DNA of 64,000 bases. It comes from Acetobacterium sp. (GTDB lineage: Bacteria; Bacillota; Clostridia; Eubacteriales; Eubacteriaceae). Of the stretch, positions 27,262 through 35,550 are shown piece by piece. Position 1 is the first letter of the stretch, and every line of letters begins with the position of its first letter. A program made the position numbers and the translations under genes. The stretch covers positions 45,668 through 109,667 of the forward strand of contig NZ_JAUSPS010000063.1 in NCBI RefSeq assembly GCF_030652775.1, written 5' to 3'. Under the pieces are notes generated by a model. That model was not told the DNA's origin. It saw only the letters and a list, made by a program, of their open reading frames with translations, and searched no databases.

Positions 27262-28206
27262 ATGATTAAACAGGCATTTTTTCAGGGAAAAAACAAAAAA
27301 AGACGTTATTTCGAAGGCTGGTATTTTAAATGCATCAGTGTGGATCGAAAACATGCGATTGCCATTATTCCGGGAATGGCGATTGATCCCCAGGGGAAAA
27401 AGCATGCTTTTATCCAGGTAATCAATGCTGTCAACGGAAAAACCTGGTATCATCACTTTCCTTATTCGGAGTTTAGTGCCAGATCGGGCGAGTTTGATGT
27501 GGAAATTGAGAACAATAGCTTTAATGCTCAGGGCTTGTCACTAAATGTGGACACCGAGGATGGGAGCATCAAAGGGCGGCTGACCTTTAACAATAGTTAT
27601 CCCTTTCCCACTGGCCGAAAGAATCCCGGAATCATGGGGCCTTTTGGTTGGCTGCCATTTATGGAATGCTATCACGCCATCATCCATTTATATCATGAAA
27701 TAAATGGCTCAATTGAGTTGGATGGGGAGATCCTTGATTTCAATGGTGGTGTGGGTTATATCGAAAAGGATTATGGCCGGTCATTTCCCAAAACCTATCT
27801 CTGGCTGCAAGCCAGTCATTTTGAAACAAGAAATGCTTCTTTTGTTTTTTCACGGGCGAACATTCCCTTTTTGGGAATGGAATTTCCGGGTTTTTTCGCC
27901 TACTTTACTGATTTTAACGGGATCACCCGGCGTTTTGCCACCTACAATTTTTCCCGGCTGGAAAAATGGGAAGTGGACACAGAAAAGGGAACCTGTGCCG
28001 GGGAGATGGAAGGTCCGAACGGGGCGCTTGCTTTTACCGCTCAGATGGTTGGTGGCGGTCGACTTCGGGCGCCGGTGGATGGACGGATGGATCGGGAGGT
28101 TGTGGAGAGCATCACCGCTAAAGTTTGGGTGCGGTTAACTAACAATCAGGGCGAAATTATATTTGAAAGCTCAAGCAGCGAGGCTGGCATGGAACGGTCT
28201 GGATGA
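27262..28206 (+). CDS. tocopherol cyclase-like protein
   Basis: Soluble protein of about 314 residues with the family start FFQGKNKKRRYFEGWYFK, a central GPFGWLPFMECYHA and FNGGVGYIEKDYGRSFPK, matching the TocCycl/VTE1-like superfamily. Plant VTE1 closes the chromanol ring of tocopherol; bacterial members in anaerobes have no known product. ATG 27262 follows AAAAGGACAG; an ATG at 27244 is a less likely alternative. It lies 56 bases after the DUF92 gene, with no terminator between them. Confidence 0.8.
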   Translation: MIKQAFFQGKNKKRRYFEGWYFKCISVDRKHAIAIIPGMAIDPQGKKHAFIQVINAVNGKTWYHHFPYSEFSARSGEFDVEIENNSFNAQGLSLNVDTEDGSIKGRLTFNNSYPFPTGRKNPGIMGPFGWLPFMECYHAIIHLYHEINGSIELDGEILDFNGGVGYIEKDYGRSFPKTYLWLQASHFETRNASFVFSRANIPFLGMEFPGFFAYFTDFNGITRRFATYNFSRLEKWEVDTEKGTCAGEMEGPNGALAFTAQMVGGGRLRAPVDGRMDREVVESITAKVWVRLTNNQGEIIFESSSSEAGMERSG

Positions 28207-28335
28207 GGGGGTTGCATCGAAAATAGAATCCTAACAAAGAAAACCAATTATCATGCGGAATCATCAATTAAAGTTGCCAAAAATGTGTTTTATTCAGGAT
28301 TAGAGTTATGATATAATGAACAAAATTGAATAATC

Positions 28336-28488
28336 GTTTTCAGGTGCCCCCCGGGGAGAATAGGAAAATAAGTGAGAAGCTTATACGGGCCCGCCGCTGT
28401 AAATTGGGAATTTCTGTCAATATGCCACTGTTTTAAAAATGGGAAGGCGACAGAGGTGATGATCATGAGTCAGAAGACCTGCCTGAGA
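28336..28488 (+). ncRNA. cobalamin riboswitch (B12 element)
   Basis: Conserved AdoCbl-riboswitch blocks appear in order: CAGGTGCC with CCGGGGAGAATAGG, CGGGCCCGCCGCTGTAA, GCCACTG, GGGAAGGCGACAG, ATGATCATGAGTCAGAAGACC and the closing CCTG. An extended -10 (TGATATAAT, 28309-28317) starts the transcript. It should switch off the downstream dehydrogenase/TrpD-like operon when cobalamin is abundant. Confidence 0.95.
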
Positions 28489-28511
28489 ATTAGATATTGA
28501 GAGATGTGGAG

Positions 28512-28542
28512 AGTCTGCGCTTTATTAGCGTGGCTTTTTTTT
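28512..28542 (+). terminator. terminator in the cobalamin riboswitch platform
   Basis: AGTC-T-GCGCT pairs with AGCGTGGCT, allowing G-U pairs and one bulge, and eight T follow. It lies between aptamer and gene, so B12 binding probably causes premature termination. Confidence 0.78.
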
Positions 28543-28614
28543 GTCTAAAGATAGGATCGCTACCTTTTAGGGAAATGGTAGTCTGATAAAATGAGAATAA
28601 GGGTGGATAAAGAA

Positions 28615-29655
28615 ATGAAAGCAGTTGTTTTGGAAAAACCGGGAGACCTTGTTCTGAAAGACCGGGAAATGCCGGTTTGCGGTAACGGCGAGATTCTGGT
28701 GCGGGTCAGAGCCTGCAATATTTGCCGAACCGATTTAAAATGCGCTACCGTGGGGCAACGGGATCTTGTTTATCCCAGAATTTTGGGCCATGAAATTGCC
28801 GGCGAGATCATCGAGAAGGGCAAAAATGTAATTGGCCATACTGTTGGTGGGCGGGTTCACATTCATCCCGGAATTTCTTGTGGGGTGTGTGAATATTGTA
28901 AAAAAGGTCTGGATAATCTCTGTGATCAGATCAAGATTATGGGCTTTAATTTTGATGGCGGTTTTCAGGAAGTGATTAAAATTGATCAGCAGGCGTTGCG
29001 TTCCAGAGTCGTCAATCAGATCAATAATGAAAATCTGGCTTATGAAGAAATATCCTTTATTGAACCACTGGCTTGTTGTGTAAATATTCAGGATCGTCTG
29101 AAAATGAACGGCAATTCTGTGCTGGTGATCATCGGCGGAGGGCGTCTGGGTCTGCTCAATTTGTTTGTGGCAAAAGCGGCGGGTATTAAAAACGTCATCC
29201 TTATTGAAGAAAATAAAGAGCGCCGCAACCGTGGCAAAGCGCTTGGCTTTAATGCGGTTTTCAGCGGCAGTGAGCCGGATCTGAAAAACCAACTGCAAAT
29301 GAATAGTAATAACCAGGGGGTGGATGTGGTTATTCCCTGTTGTCCCGGTGCGAAGGCTCTGGATCTGGCCTTGCAGATTTTACGCAAAAAAGGCACCTTA
29401 GGGTATTTCAGCGGGATGAGTCGGGATGATACTTTTTACCCGGACATCAATCTGATTCACTACAAGGAAATTTCAGTGGTGGGATCCTATGGCTGCAGTG
29501 TTAAGCATAGCCGGAAGGCGAAAACCTTGCTGGAGTCAAAAAAAGTAAATGTGCGTCCGCTAATTTCTCATCGGGTCAAACTGGAAGAACTGGCCCGGGG
29601 AATGGATTATATAAAAAACGGCGATGGTTATTCAACCATTGTTGTGATGAACTAA
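28615..29655 (+). CDS. zinc-dependent medium-chain dehydrogenase/reductase
   Basis: Alcohol/sorbitol/threonine dehydrogenase-like enzyme of 346 residues. The catalytic zinc ligands are in CNICRTDLK and GHEIAGEI, the structural zinc ligands in CGVCEYCKKGLDNLC, and the NAD(P)-binding turn in IIGGGRLGLLN. ATG 28615 has GGGTGG eight bases upstream and starts the family's MKAVVLE; ATG 28591 lacks a site. First gene after a cobalamin riboswitch, so its substrate is probably linked to corrinoid supply or to a B12-sparing route. The exact substrate is unknown. Confidence 0.88.
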   Translation: MKAVVLEKPGDLVLKDREMPVCGNGEILVRVRACNICRTDLKCATVGQRDLVYPRILGHEIAGEIIEKGKNVIGHTVGGRVHIHPGISCGVCEYCKKGLDNLCDQIKIMGFNFDGGFQEVIKIDQQALRSRVVNQINNENLAYEEISFIEPLACCVNIQDRLKMNGNSVLVIIGGGRLGLLNLFVAKAAGIKNVILIEENKERRNRGKALGFNAVFSGSEPDLKNQLQMNSNNQGVDVVIPCCPGAKALDLALQILRKKGTLGYFSGMSRDDTFYPDINLIHYKEISVVGSYGCSVKHSRKAKTLLESKKVNVRPLISHRVKLEELARGMDYIKNGDGYSTIVVMN

Positions 29656-29692
29656 AAAAAATAACAATAGTAAAAATTCAAGGAGAAATCAA

Positions 29693-30805
29693 ATGGAAAA
29701 AACAATCAGTATGAAAGATTATGGTCAGGTGATTACCCAGCTGATCAATAAAGAAAACCTGTCAAAAGATGATTCCAAAGAAATGTTTATGGAAATTTTA
29801 AGTGATAAACAAACCGCCATGCAGCAAGGTGCTTTTTTAGCGGCGCTCAGTGCCAAAGGGGCGACAGCGGAGGAAGTGGCCGGGAGCTTTGAGGCTATTT
29901 ACGAGGTGGATACCTTTAAGGTGGAACCCGTCACCGAGTTTCCGATTGTGGATAACTGCGGCACTGGGATGGATAGTTTTAAAACCTTCAACATCAGTAC
30001 GGCGGCATCAATTATTGCGGCAGCAGCGGGAATTCCGATGGCCAAACACGGTTCCCGGGCATTGACCTCGGTATGCGGAACCATTGATGTACTGGAAGCA
30101 TTAGGCATCGATATGGACTCCAGCGTGGAGTTGGTCAAAGAAAGCATTGAAAAAGCCGGCATTGGTATTTTCAACGGCATGAGTCCGGAAGTCCATCCCG
30201 TGGCGTTGGGTCGGGTTTTATCACAGATTTCCTTTGGCAGCGTGCTGAATATTTCAGCATCCCTGGCTAATCCGGCACTTCCGCAGTATGGGGTAAGAGG
30301 TGTCTACTCGAAAGAGATGTTGGCCTTTGTTCCCCAGATCATGGCGGAGATTGGTTATAAACGAGCCATTGTTGTTTATGGTGAAGTTGGCGAGCAGTCG
30401 ATTGATGAGGCTTCGACTATCGGGACCACTTTTATTGCCGAGCTGAAAGAAGATGGCACTGTGGAAAACTACTCATTTAATCCACAGGATATGTTGATAA
30501 CTCCGGGAATTGTGGATGAAATCCGAACATTTGATTCCGTGGAAGCGTCCGCACTGTGTATGGTTCGGCTGTTAAAGGGGCAAGAAACCAAAACCCGGGA
30601 AGATATTGTTGCATTAAATGCCGGCCTGATTCTTTATTTGAGAGACAAGGCAGCAAGCATTCGGGAAGGCTATGAACTGGCGCTGGAACTTATTCACAAC
30701 GGCGCAGCCTGGGAAAAACTGAATACCTGGGTGAAATACCAAAACCGCGATCGACTTAAAGGACTCTCGACCTTATCTGATCTGGAAGCAAAGGCCATCA
30801 AATAG
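29693..30805 (+). CDS. TrpD-like phosphoribosyltransferase, probably not anthranilate-specific
   Basis: Protein of 370 residues in the anthranilate phosphoribosyltransferase superfamily. The PRPP site is kept (DNCGTGMDSFKTFNIST, then KHGSRALTS and VLEALGI). The anthranilate side differs: the usual P-V-R-R-x-L-G ... G-P-L-x-N-P region reads LGRVLSQISFGS ... SASLANP, losing the conserved Arg-Arg and Gly-Pro. It is not near other trp genes and sits under a cobalamin riboswitch, so a different aromatic base acceptor is likely, possibly a cobamide lower-ligand precursor (inference). Confidence 0.8.
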   Translation: MEKTISMKDYGQVITQLINKENLSKDDSKEMFMEILSDKQTAMQQGAFLAALSAKGATAEEVAGSFEAIYEVDTFKVEPVTEFPIVDNCGTGMDSFKTFNISTAASIIAAAAGIPMAKHGSRALTSVCGTIDVLEALGIDMDSSVELVKESIEKAGIGIFNGMSPEVHPVALGRVLSQISFGSVLNISASLANPALPQYGVRGVYSKEMLAFVPQIMAEIGYKRAIVVYGEVGEQSIDEASTIGTTFIAELKEDGTVENYSFNPQDMLITPGIVDEIRTFDSVEASALCMVRLLKGQETKTREDIVALNAGLILYLRDKAASIREGYELALELIHNGAAWEKLNTWVKYQNRDRLKGLSTLSDLEAKAIK

Positions 30806-30806
30806 G

Positions 30807-31013
30807 ATGATTCTGTATGCGTTAAAATCAGCGGAAGGCTATTTAAAAATGGCTGAAAATAAGGCGTTTACGCTGGTGGGTATCAATAAAGCCAGTGTTT
30901 ATCCAGAAACCGAACTGGCAATGCTAAAAGCACTGAAGGCTGAGTTGCAGGGGCAGATTTCGAATTTGCGGATTATTAAAATAACGCTTGTTGAAACAGA
31001 TCATTTTGCGTAA
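30807..31013 (+). CDS. small conserved-looking protein of the B12-regulated operon
   Basis: 68 residues starting one base after the TrpD-like stop, indicating translational coupling. The sequence is mixed alpha/beta (MILYALKSAEGYLK, then YPETELAMLKALKAEL and RIIKITLVET), with no Cys or metal motif. I do not recognise it. Its place as the last gene before a terminator suggests a subunit or accessory to the transferase. Confidence 0.65.
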   Translation: MILYALKSAEGYLKMAENKAFTLVGINKASVYPETELAMLKALKAELQGQISNLRIIKITLVETDHFA

Positions 31014-31085
31014 AAAATATCCGACAGGATTCCCTTTACTATCTGCCATTCAGGTGATATGATAAGAATGTAAGAATTTAATTGC

Positions 31086-31116
31086 AAGAACCTTTCTCGT
31101 TGAGAAAGGTTCTTTT
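31086..31116 (+). terminator. rho-independent terminator
   Basis: AGAACCTTTCTC and GAGAAAGGTTCT form a perfect 12 bp stem with a GTT loop, then TTTT. It closes the B12-regulated operon. Confidence 0.9.
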
Positions 31117-31120
31117 AGCA

Positions 31121-31205
31121 TGTGGATAAAATTTTCCGACAGAGCAGAGTAACAACGGCCATACTTATCCACAATTGTCTATAAAATCAACACATTTGTT
31201 GATAA
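31121..31205. promoter_or_regulatory. cluster of DnaA boxes
   Basis: Two perfect DnaA boxes lie head to head: TTATCCACA on the minus strand at 31121-31129 and on the plus strand at 31165-31173. A near-match (TTATCAACA, minus) lies at 31197-31205. No dnaA, dnaN or AT-rich unwinding region is nearby, so it is not the main origin. It may be a DnaA titration or regulatory site for the 5'-nucleotidase gene. Confidence 0.65.
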
Positions 31206-31271
31206 CATGATCTTTTAACAGGTGGATTAAGATTAAAAAATCATTGCGATAGGGAAGATAAGAGGAATAAC

Positions 31272-32192
31272 ATGCATAAATTTGAAAACTGTTTGGTTGT
31301 CGGCATCTCATCCCGAGCCCTTTTTGATCTGGAAGAGGAAAATCAGATTTTTAATGAAGAAGGGGTAGATGCGTATACCAACTATCAGATTGAACACGAG
31401 AATGACTTGCTAAAACCAGGAACCGGTTTTGCCTTAATCAAAGCCTTGCTGAAGCTCAACGAAATTGGTTCAGCGGAACGAAAAACCGAAATCATTGTGA
31501 TGTCCCGAAATAATGCCGATAGCAGTCTGCGGATTTTTAACTCGATTAAGCATTATCAATTGGATATCACCCGGGCCGCCTTGGTCAGTGGCGCCCCGCT
31601 TTCACCCTATCTGGAGGCGTTTAGCACTGATCTCTTTCTTTCTGCCAATGAGGAGGATGTTCAGGAGGCTATTAACGCCGGGGTAGCGGCGGGGATTATT
31701 TATACCCAGCACCTGGCCTATGATGAAGCCACCGAAATCGACCAGATTCGGATCGCCTTTGATGGCGATGCGGTCCTTTTCTCCGACGAATCAGAGCAGA
31801 TTTATAAAAGCCAGGGCATTGAAGCCTTTCAGGCCAATGAAATTAAAAACGCCACGAATCCCCTGCCAGAAGGTCCCTTTGCCAAGTTTTTAAAAACCTT
31901 GTCAGCGATACAGAAGGCATTCGACAAAAGTCGGGCACCGATCCGCACGGCGCTGGTCACGGCCAGAAATGCCCCAGCCCACGAGCGGGTCATCCGGACC
32001 CTACGGGCCTGGGATGTGCGGATTGATGAAGCCTTTTTCCTCGGTGGGATGAGCAAGCAGGAGGTGCTTAAGGCCTTCGGAGCTCATATCTATTTTGACG
32101 ACCAGGCCATTCACACCGATGCAACAGCGGAATTCGTCCCCTCTGCCCGGGTGCCGTATAAGAATAATGAAAATCAGACGGTTTCAGAGTAG
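31272..32192 (+). CDS. 5'-nucleotidase, cytosolic NT5C1-like family
   Basis: Protein of 306 residues matching the cytosolic 5'-nucleotidase I family, which dephosphorylates nucleoside monophosphates. Visible features are an N-terminal LVVGISSRALFDLEEE, a middle SGAPLSPYLEAFSTDLFLS, IRIAFDGDAVLFSDESE (DxDxV-type acid site) and the late FFLGGMSK...IYFDDQ. Preceded by GAGG and by the DnaA-box cluster, followed by a terminator. Likely role: nucleotide pool or salvage control. Confidence 0.88.
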   Translation: MHKFENCLVVGISSRALFDLEEENQIFNEEGVDAYTNYQIEHENDLLKPGTGFALIKALLKLNEIGSAERKTEIIVMSRNNADSSLRIFNSIKHYQLDITRAALVSGAPLSPYLEAFSTDLFLSANEEDVQEAINAGVAAGIIYTQHLAYDEATEIDQIRIAFDGDAVLFSDESEQIYKSQGIEAFQANEIKNATNPLPEGPFAKFLKTLSAIQKAFDKSRAPIRTALVTARNAPAHERVIRTLRAWDVRIDEAFFLGGMSKQEVLKAFGAHIYFDDQAIHTDATAEFVPSARVPYKNNENQTVSE

Positions 32193-32217
32193 CGGATTAG
32201 CAACTACAAATTAAATC

Positions 32218-32252
32218 AAAAAAGAATCCTCTGCTTTCAGAGAATTCTTTTT
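32218..32252 (+). terminator. rho-independent terminator
   Basis: AAAAGAAT-CTCTG and CAGAG-ATTCTTTT pair with one mismatch and end in a T-run. Confidence 0.82.
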
Positions 32253-32267
32253 TGTGAGAAAGGAGTT

Positions 32268-32309
32268 ATGAAAAGATATATGTTAAACCAAGGGATTATT
32301 GAGGGATAA
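32268..32309 (+). CDS. possible 13-residue leader peptide
   Basis: A perfect AAAGGAG site precedes ATG 32268, which opens a 13 codon frame (MKRYMLNQGIIEG) ended by TAA. It lies in the 371 base gap before the GTPase genes, with no recognised regulatory structure. The ribosome site is better than chance would suggest, but no function can be given. Confidence 0.25.
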   Translation: MKRYMLNQGIIEG

Positions 32310-32445
32310 ACCATTGGTGAAAACTCAGATAAATAACAGTTGTGATGGATTACTGTACTTAGTTTAACGCCGATCTGTGGTCGGGTGTTGATTGTTTTGT
32401 GATAATCAGGTGAAGATTTTAATTAAAATGAAATTAACAATTCTC

Positions 32446-32454
32446 TGGTATAAT
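32446..32454 (+). promoter_or_regulatory. extended -10 promoter of the GTPase pair
   Basis: TGG followed by TATAAT, about 110 bases before the first GTPase start. The -35 is poor, as is common for extended -10 promoters. Confidence 0.5.
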
Positions 32455-32563
32455 AACTAGATAAAAACCGGATTTATGAAGGATTAAACCCCTTACTTAG
32501 GACAATTGAGAAAAACTGCAGATAATTAGCGTAACCAAGCAGAAAAAAGAAAGAGGGAACAAA

Positions 32564-33733
32564 ATGAAAGACTATCGACCCGATGATTTTGATTTTAATA
32601 AAACCCTTGACGAAATCAGTGAAAGTATCAAGAAACCAAACATTTTAATCTGCGGCGCCACTGGTGCCGGAAAAAGTTCGGTGGTGAATTATGTTTTTGG
32701 TGCAGCGGTGGCCCAAATCGGTCATGGTATTCCGGTAACCCGGGGAATTACCAAGTATCAGCGAGCCGATGCCGGGGTGGTGCTTTATGATACCGAAGGC
32801 TATGAAATCGGCACCGAAAAAATATCTAAGTACAAGGCCAATGTCGAAAGCTGGGTAAATAAATGTCGAGAGTCGGCTATTAACCCGGCTAAAAAAGACG
32901 AAACCAGTCATGACCTAAGTAACCAGATCCATGAGGTCTGGTATTGCATCTCAGCCGGAAACAAACGGGTTACCGATATGGATATCGATGTGATCCAGAT
33001 GCTGGGAGCAAAAAAGCTGCCGGTAGCGGTGGTTCTGACTCAAATCGATAACCTCGATGCCGAAGAACTCGAGGCTATGGAAGCGGCCATCAGAAACCAT
33101 TGCCAGGTGGAATTTTTCCGCACCAGTGTGGTCGATGATCCGGAGGTGAAAGCGGCTTTGCAGGATTATCTGCAATGGGATGAACTGATCAGCTGGGCCA
33201 TTGATCATCTCGATGAATCCTTGCGGGAAGGGTTTATCAGTGCCCTCAAAGGCAATCTGGAGGCTAAAAAAAGACTGATCAATCATAAGATTATTCCCCT
33301 GTATACCAGCGGTGCGGCCGGCGTGGCCTTAACACCGATTCCTTTTTCGGATGCGGCACTGCTGGTGCCGATCCAGATTAAGATGTCGCTGCATATTATG
33401 AAAACTTATGGTTTGGATCAAAAGCTGGGGAATCTGTCGTCACTGGTGGGTTCGGTGGTGATTTCTGAATCCGGTCGGTTATTGGCTCAAACCCTCAGTG
33501 CCAACCTCTTTAAACTGATTCCCGGGGTCGGTACGGCTATTGGTACCACCGTCAACACCGTCGTGGCTTCCAGCTTTACTGCCGCCATGGGCTATGCCAT
33601 TTCGGAGATCTGTTTTCGCTGCGCCACGGCAGTGTTTGAAGAAGGCAAAGAAATTGAGTGGGCCGACTATTTTAATGGCGAGAACATTGCCAAGCTAATG
33701 GCCGAATGGTTTAAGGTTTCCCGGCATGGTTAA
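32564..33733 (+). CDS. P-loop GTPase with DUF697-like C-terminus
   Basis: GTPase of 389 residues. The P-loop is GATGAGKSS near residue 31, the G3 motif DTEG near 75 and the G4 motif TQID near 155 (in place of NKxD). The C-terminal part (about 245-365) is hydrophobic with PIPFSDAALLVPIQIKMSLHI, the DUF697/YcjF-like pattern, and probably associates with the membrane. It overlaps the next GTPase gene by 8 bases. Similar proteins in bacteria are poorly characterised; roles in membrane remodelling or stress are inferred only. Confidence 0.8.
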   Translation: MKDYRPDDFDFNKTLDEISESIKKPNILICGATGAGKSSVVNYVFGAAVAQIGHGIPVTRGITKYQRADAGVVLYDTEGYEIGTEKISKYKANVESWVNKCRESAINPAKKDETSHDLSNQIHEVWYCISAGNKRVTDMDIDVIQMLGAKKLPVAVVLTQIDNLDAEELEAMEAAIRNHCQVEFFRTSVVDDPEVKAALQDYLQWDELISWAIDHLDESLREGFISALKGNLEAKKRLINHKIIPLYTSGAAGVALTPIPFSDAALLVPIQIKMSLHIMKTYGLDQKLGNLSSLVGSVVISESGRLLAQTLSANLFKLIPGVGTAIGTTVNTVVASSFTAAMGYAISEICFRCATAVFEEGKEIEWADYFNGENIAKLMAEWFKVSRHG

Positions 33734-34850
33734 ACGCTGTGAAACCAATGTCCTGATCTTAGGAAAAACCGGGGTGGGGAAAACATCCCTGTGCAATTAT
33801 ATATTTGGTACCGAAGTCATGAAAACCGGAGCCGGACGGCCAGTGACCGGGATGGGGATTTTTTCCGAAACGATCCCTCTAAGTCAAACGCTGATCCTTC
33901 ATCTCTACGACTCCTGGGGACTGGAAGCTGATAAATCGGAAAGCTGGAAAGCCCTGATTCAGCAGGTTCTGGAACAACATGATGTTCGCGAAATCAAGGA
34001 TTGGTTTCACACCATTATTTATTGTTTGTCAGCCAAATCAGCCCGGGTGGAGGACTTTGATCTGGAAATGATCACGATTCTGGGGAAGGATGGCAACCCG
34101 GTGCTGGTGGTGCTGACCCATTGCGATGTGATGAATGTGGAAACCGCCATTGCGGCGATGCGAAAAGAGATCATAAAAAAGACCGGGGTACGGAATCAGG
34201 ATATTGTCGAGGTATCCAGCCACGCCAAAATACTGCTCAGCGGCAAGACCACCCAGGCCTTTGGCAAAGAAAAAATCATCCAGCGGATCAAGGTTAATCT
34301 GCTCGATTCCATTTCCGGCAAAATGCCGCAAATACTCACAACGATCGGCCAGGAGAAAATAAATAGATGGTTTATTGAGTGTCAGGAACTGGTTCAAAAG
34401 CATGTCGGTTTTTTAAACCCGACATCTAGAAAAAAAGAAGCCAGCCGCAATGAATATTTTGACATCTACGCCCAGGATATTTTTGAAGAGATTGGTAAGG
34501 AGTCGGATGCTCTTTTTAATGAAGCCTATGATTTCTATGCGGCTTTCAGTAGCCAGTTTTCAGGCCATGCCCTGGTGGAAGTGACGGAGCAACAGCGCAT
34601 TCCCCAAATTACCCATTTTCAAATTAAAAAAAGCGATAAAATTGGAACCTCAATTGCCGGGGCTGTTTTTTTAGCGATACCGGTGATGGGCCTGCTGGGT
34701 AAATTTGCCATTCAGGAAAAAACCCGGGCCTATTATCGGGAAGGACTACGACACAACAAGGCCTTGCTCGAAAACCATCTACAGGTCTGTGTCCAGATCT
34801 TGTCGCAGGAATTAAAAAAAATTAATTCGGGATTGGAGATTGAAGAATAA
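33726..34850 (+). CDS. second P-loop GTPase, partner of the upstream one
   Basis: GTPase of 374 residues with P-loop GKTGVGKTS near residue 13, G3 DSWG and G4 THCD. The middle and C-terminal regions are helical; a hydrophobic hairpin (about 315-340, SIAGAVFLAIPVMGLLG) may insert in the membrane. It begins inside the last codons of the upstream GTPase in another frame, so the products are made together. The two P-loop domains differ enough to be ancient paralogs, suggesting a heteromeric GTPase. Function unknown. Confidence 0.8.
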   Translation: MVKRCETNVLILGKTGVGKTSLCNYIFGTEVMKTGAGRPVTGMGIFSETIPLSQTLILHLYDSWGLEADKSESWKALIQQVLEQHDVREIKDWFHTIIYCLSAKSARVEDFDLEMITILGKDGNPVLVVLTHCDVMNVETAIAAMRKEIIKKTGVRNQDIVEVSSHAKILLSGKTTQAFGKEKIIQRIKVNLLDSISGKMPQILTTIGQEKINRWFIECQELVQKHVGFLNPTSRKKEASRNEYFDIYAQDIFEEIGKESDALFNEAYDFYAAFSSQFSGHALVEVTEQQRIPQITHFQIKKSDKIGTSIAGAVFLAIPVMGLLGKFAIQEKTRAYYREGLRHNKALLENHLQVCVQILSQELKKINSGLEIEE

Positions 34851-34914
34851 CTGGTTTGCTTTGGGGTATATAATTAGACAACTGTAAATTCAAACATAAG
34901 AAGGAGAGACCGAG

Positions 34915-35352
34915 ATGGAACTGGTAGATAAAATTGGCGTAATATATTGGAGTTATAAAGAAAGCACTGAGATCATGGCCGAAAAAATTTCAAATGGCAT
35001 TGATGAAGCCGGCGCTAAAGCGATTCTAGTCAACGTGGTTGACTTTGATATTAACAGTATTGACAGCTATTATAAGATTGCCCTGGGTTGTCCGGCGATG
35101 GAAGGGGAAGCCCTCGAAAAAAGCGAATTTGAACCGTTTTTCAAGGCAATTTCTGATCATTTAATAGGAAAAAAGGTGGCTCTTTTTGGATCCTACGGCT
35201 GGGGCGATGGCGAGTGGATGGCGGAGTGGGAGAACCAGGTGAAAGATCTGGGCGCTATTCTTTTTGATAAAGGACTAACCATTTTAGGGGATCCCGATAA
35301 AGAGGGGCGTCACCGCTGTGTCCAGTTTGGTAAGGCCTTTGCCGAATTTTAA
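34915..35352 (+). CDS. flavodoxin-like protein
   Basis: Flavodoxin-fold protein of 145 residues. The overall order is typical (IGVIYWS start, LGCPAMEGEAL, VALFGSYGWGDGEWM, a late GDPDKEGR). The FMN-phosphate loop, usually S/T-x-T-G-x-T, reads SYKEST, without Gly or the central Thr. It may still bind FMN weakly or by a different contact. As an electron carrier it would suit an acetogen. Monocistronic with its own AGGAG site and a terminator. Confidence 0.83.
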   Translation: MELVDKIGVIYWSYKESTEIMAEKISNGIDEAGAKAILVNVVDFDINSIDSYYKIALGCPAMEGEALEKSEFEPFFKAISDHLIGKKVALFGSYGWGDGEWMAEWENQVKDLGAILFDKGLTILGDPDKEGRHRCVQFGKAFAEF

Positions 35353-35389
35353 AAAAGGCAGCATTAATTACAACATAGCGTAAGTCAGA

Positions 35390-35426
35390 TAAAAAGCCCT
35401 GGAAGCAAAACTTCCAGGGCTTTTTT
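35390..35426 (+). terminator. rho-independent terminator
   Basis: AAAGCCCTGGAAG/CTTCCAGGGCTTT, a perfect 13 bp stem with a short loop and a T-run. Confidence 0.92.
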
Positions 35427-35550
35427 GTCACAACATTAGGTGTTCCTTACATTTTATCAAACCAGGGCGGATTATGAACAAGGGGGGTGTTCCAAAATCA
35501 GCCCTGGTGATTTATGATCGTTTTAAAAGGTAAAACAGTAAACCAGGTTT

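Noticed and set aside
29693..30805. TrpD-like gene as a normal tryptophan gene
   Set aside because: Acceptor-site motifs differ from true TrpD, no trp neighbours, and a cobalamin riboswitch controls it.
31121..31205. DnaA boxes as the chromosomal origin
   Set aside because: No dnaA, dnaN, gyrase or rpmH genes and no AT-rich unwinding element nearby.
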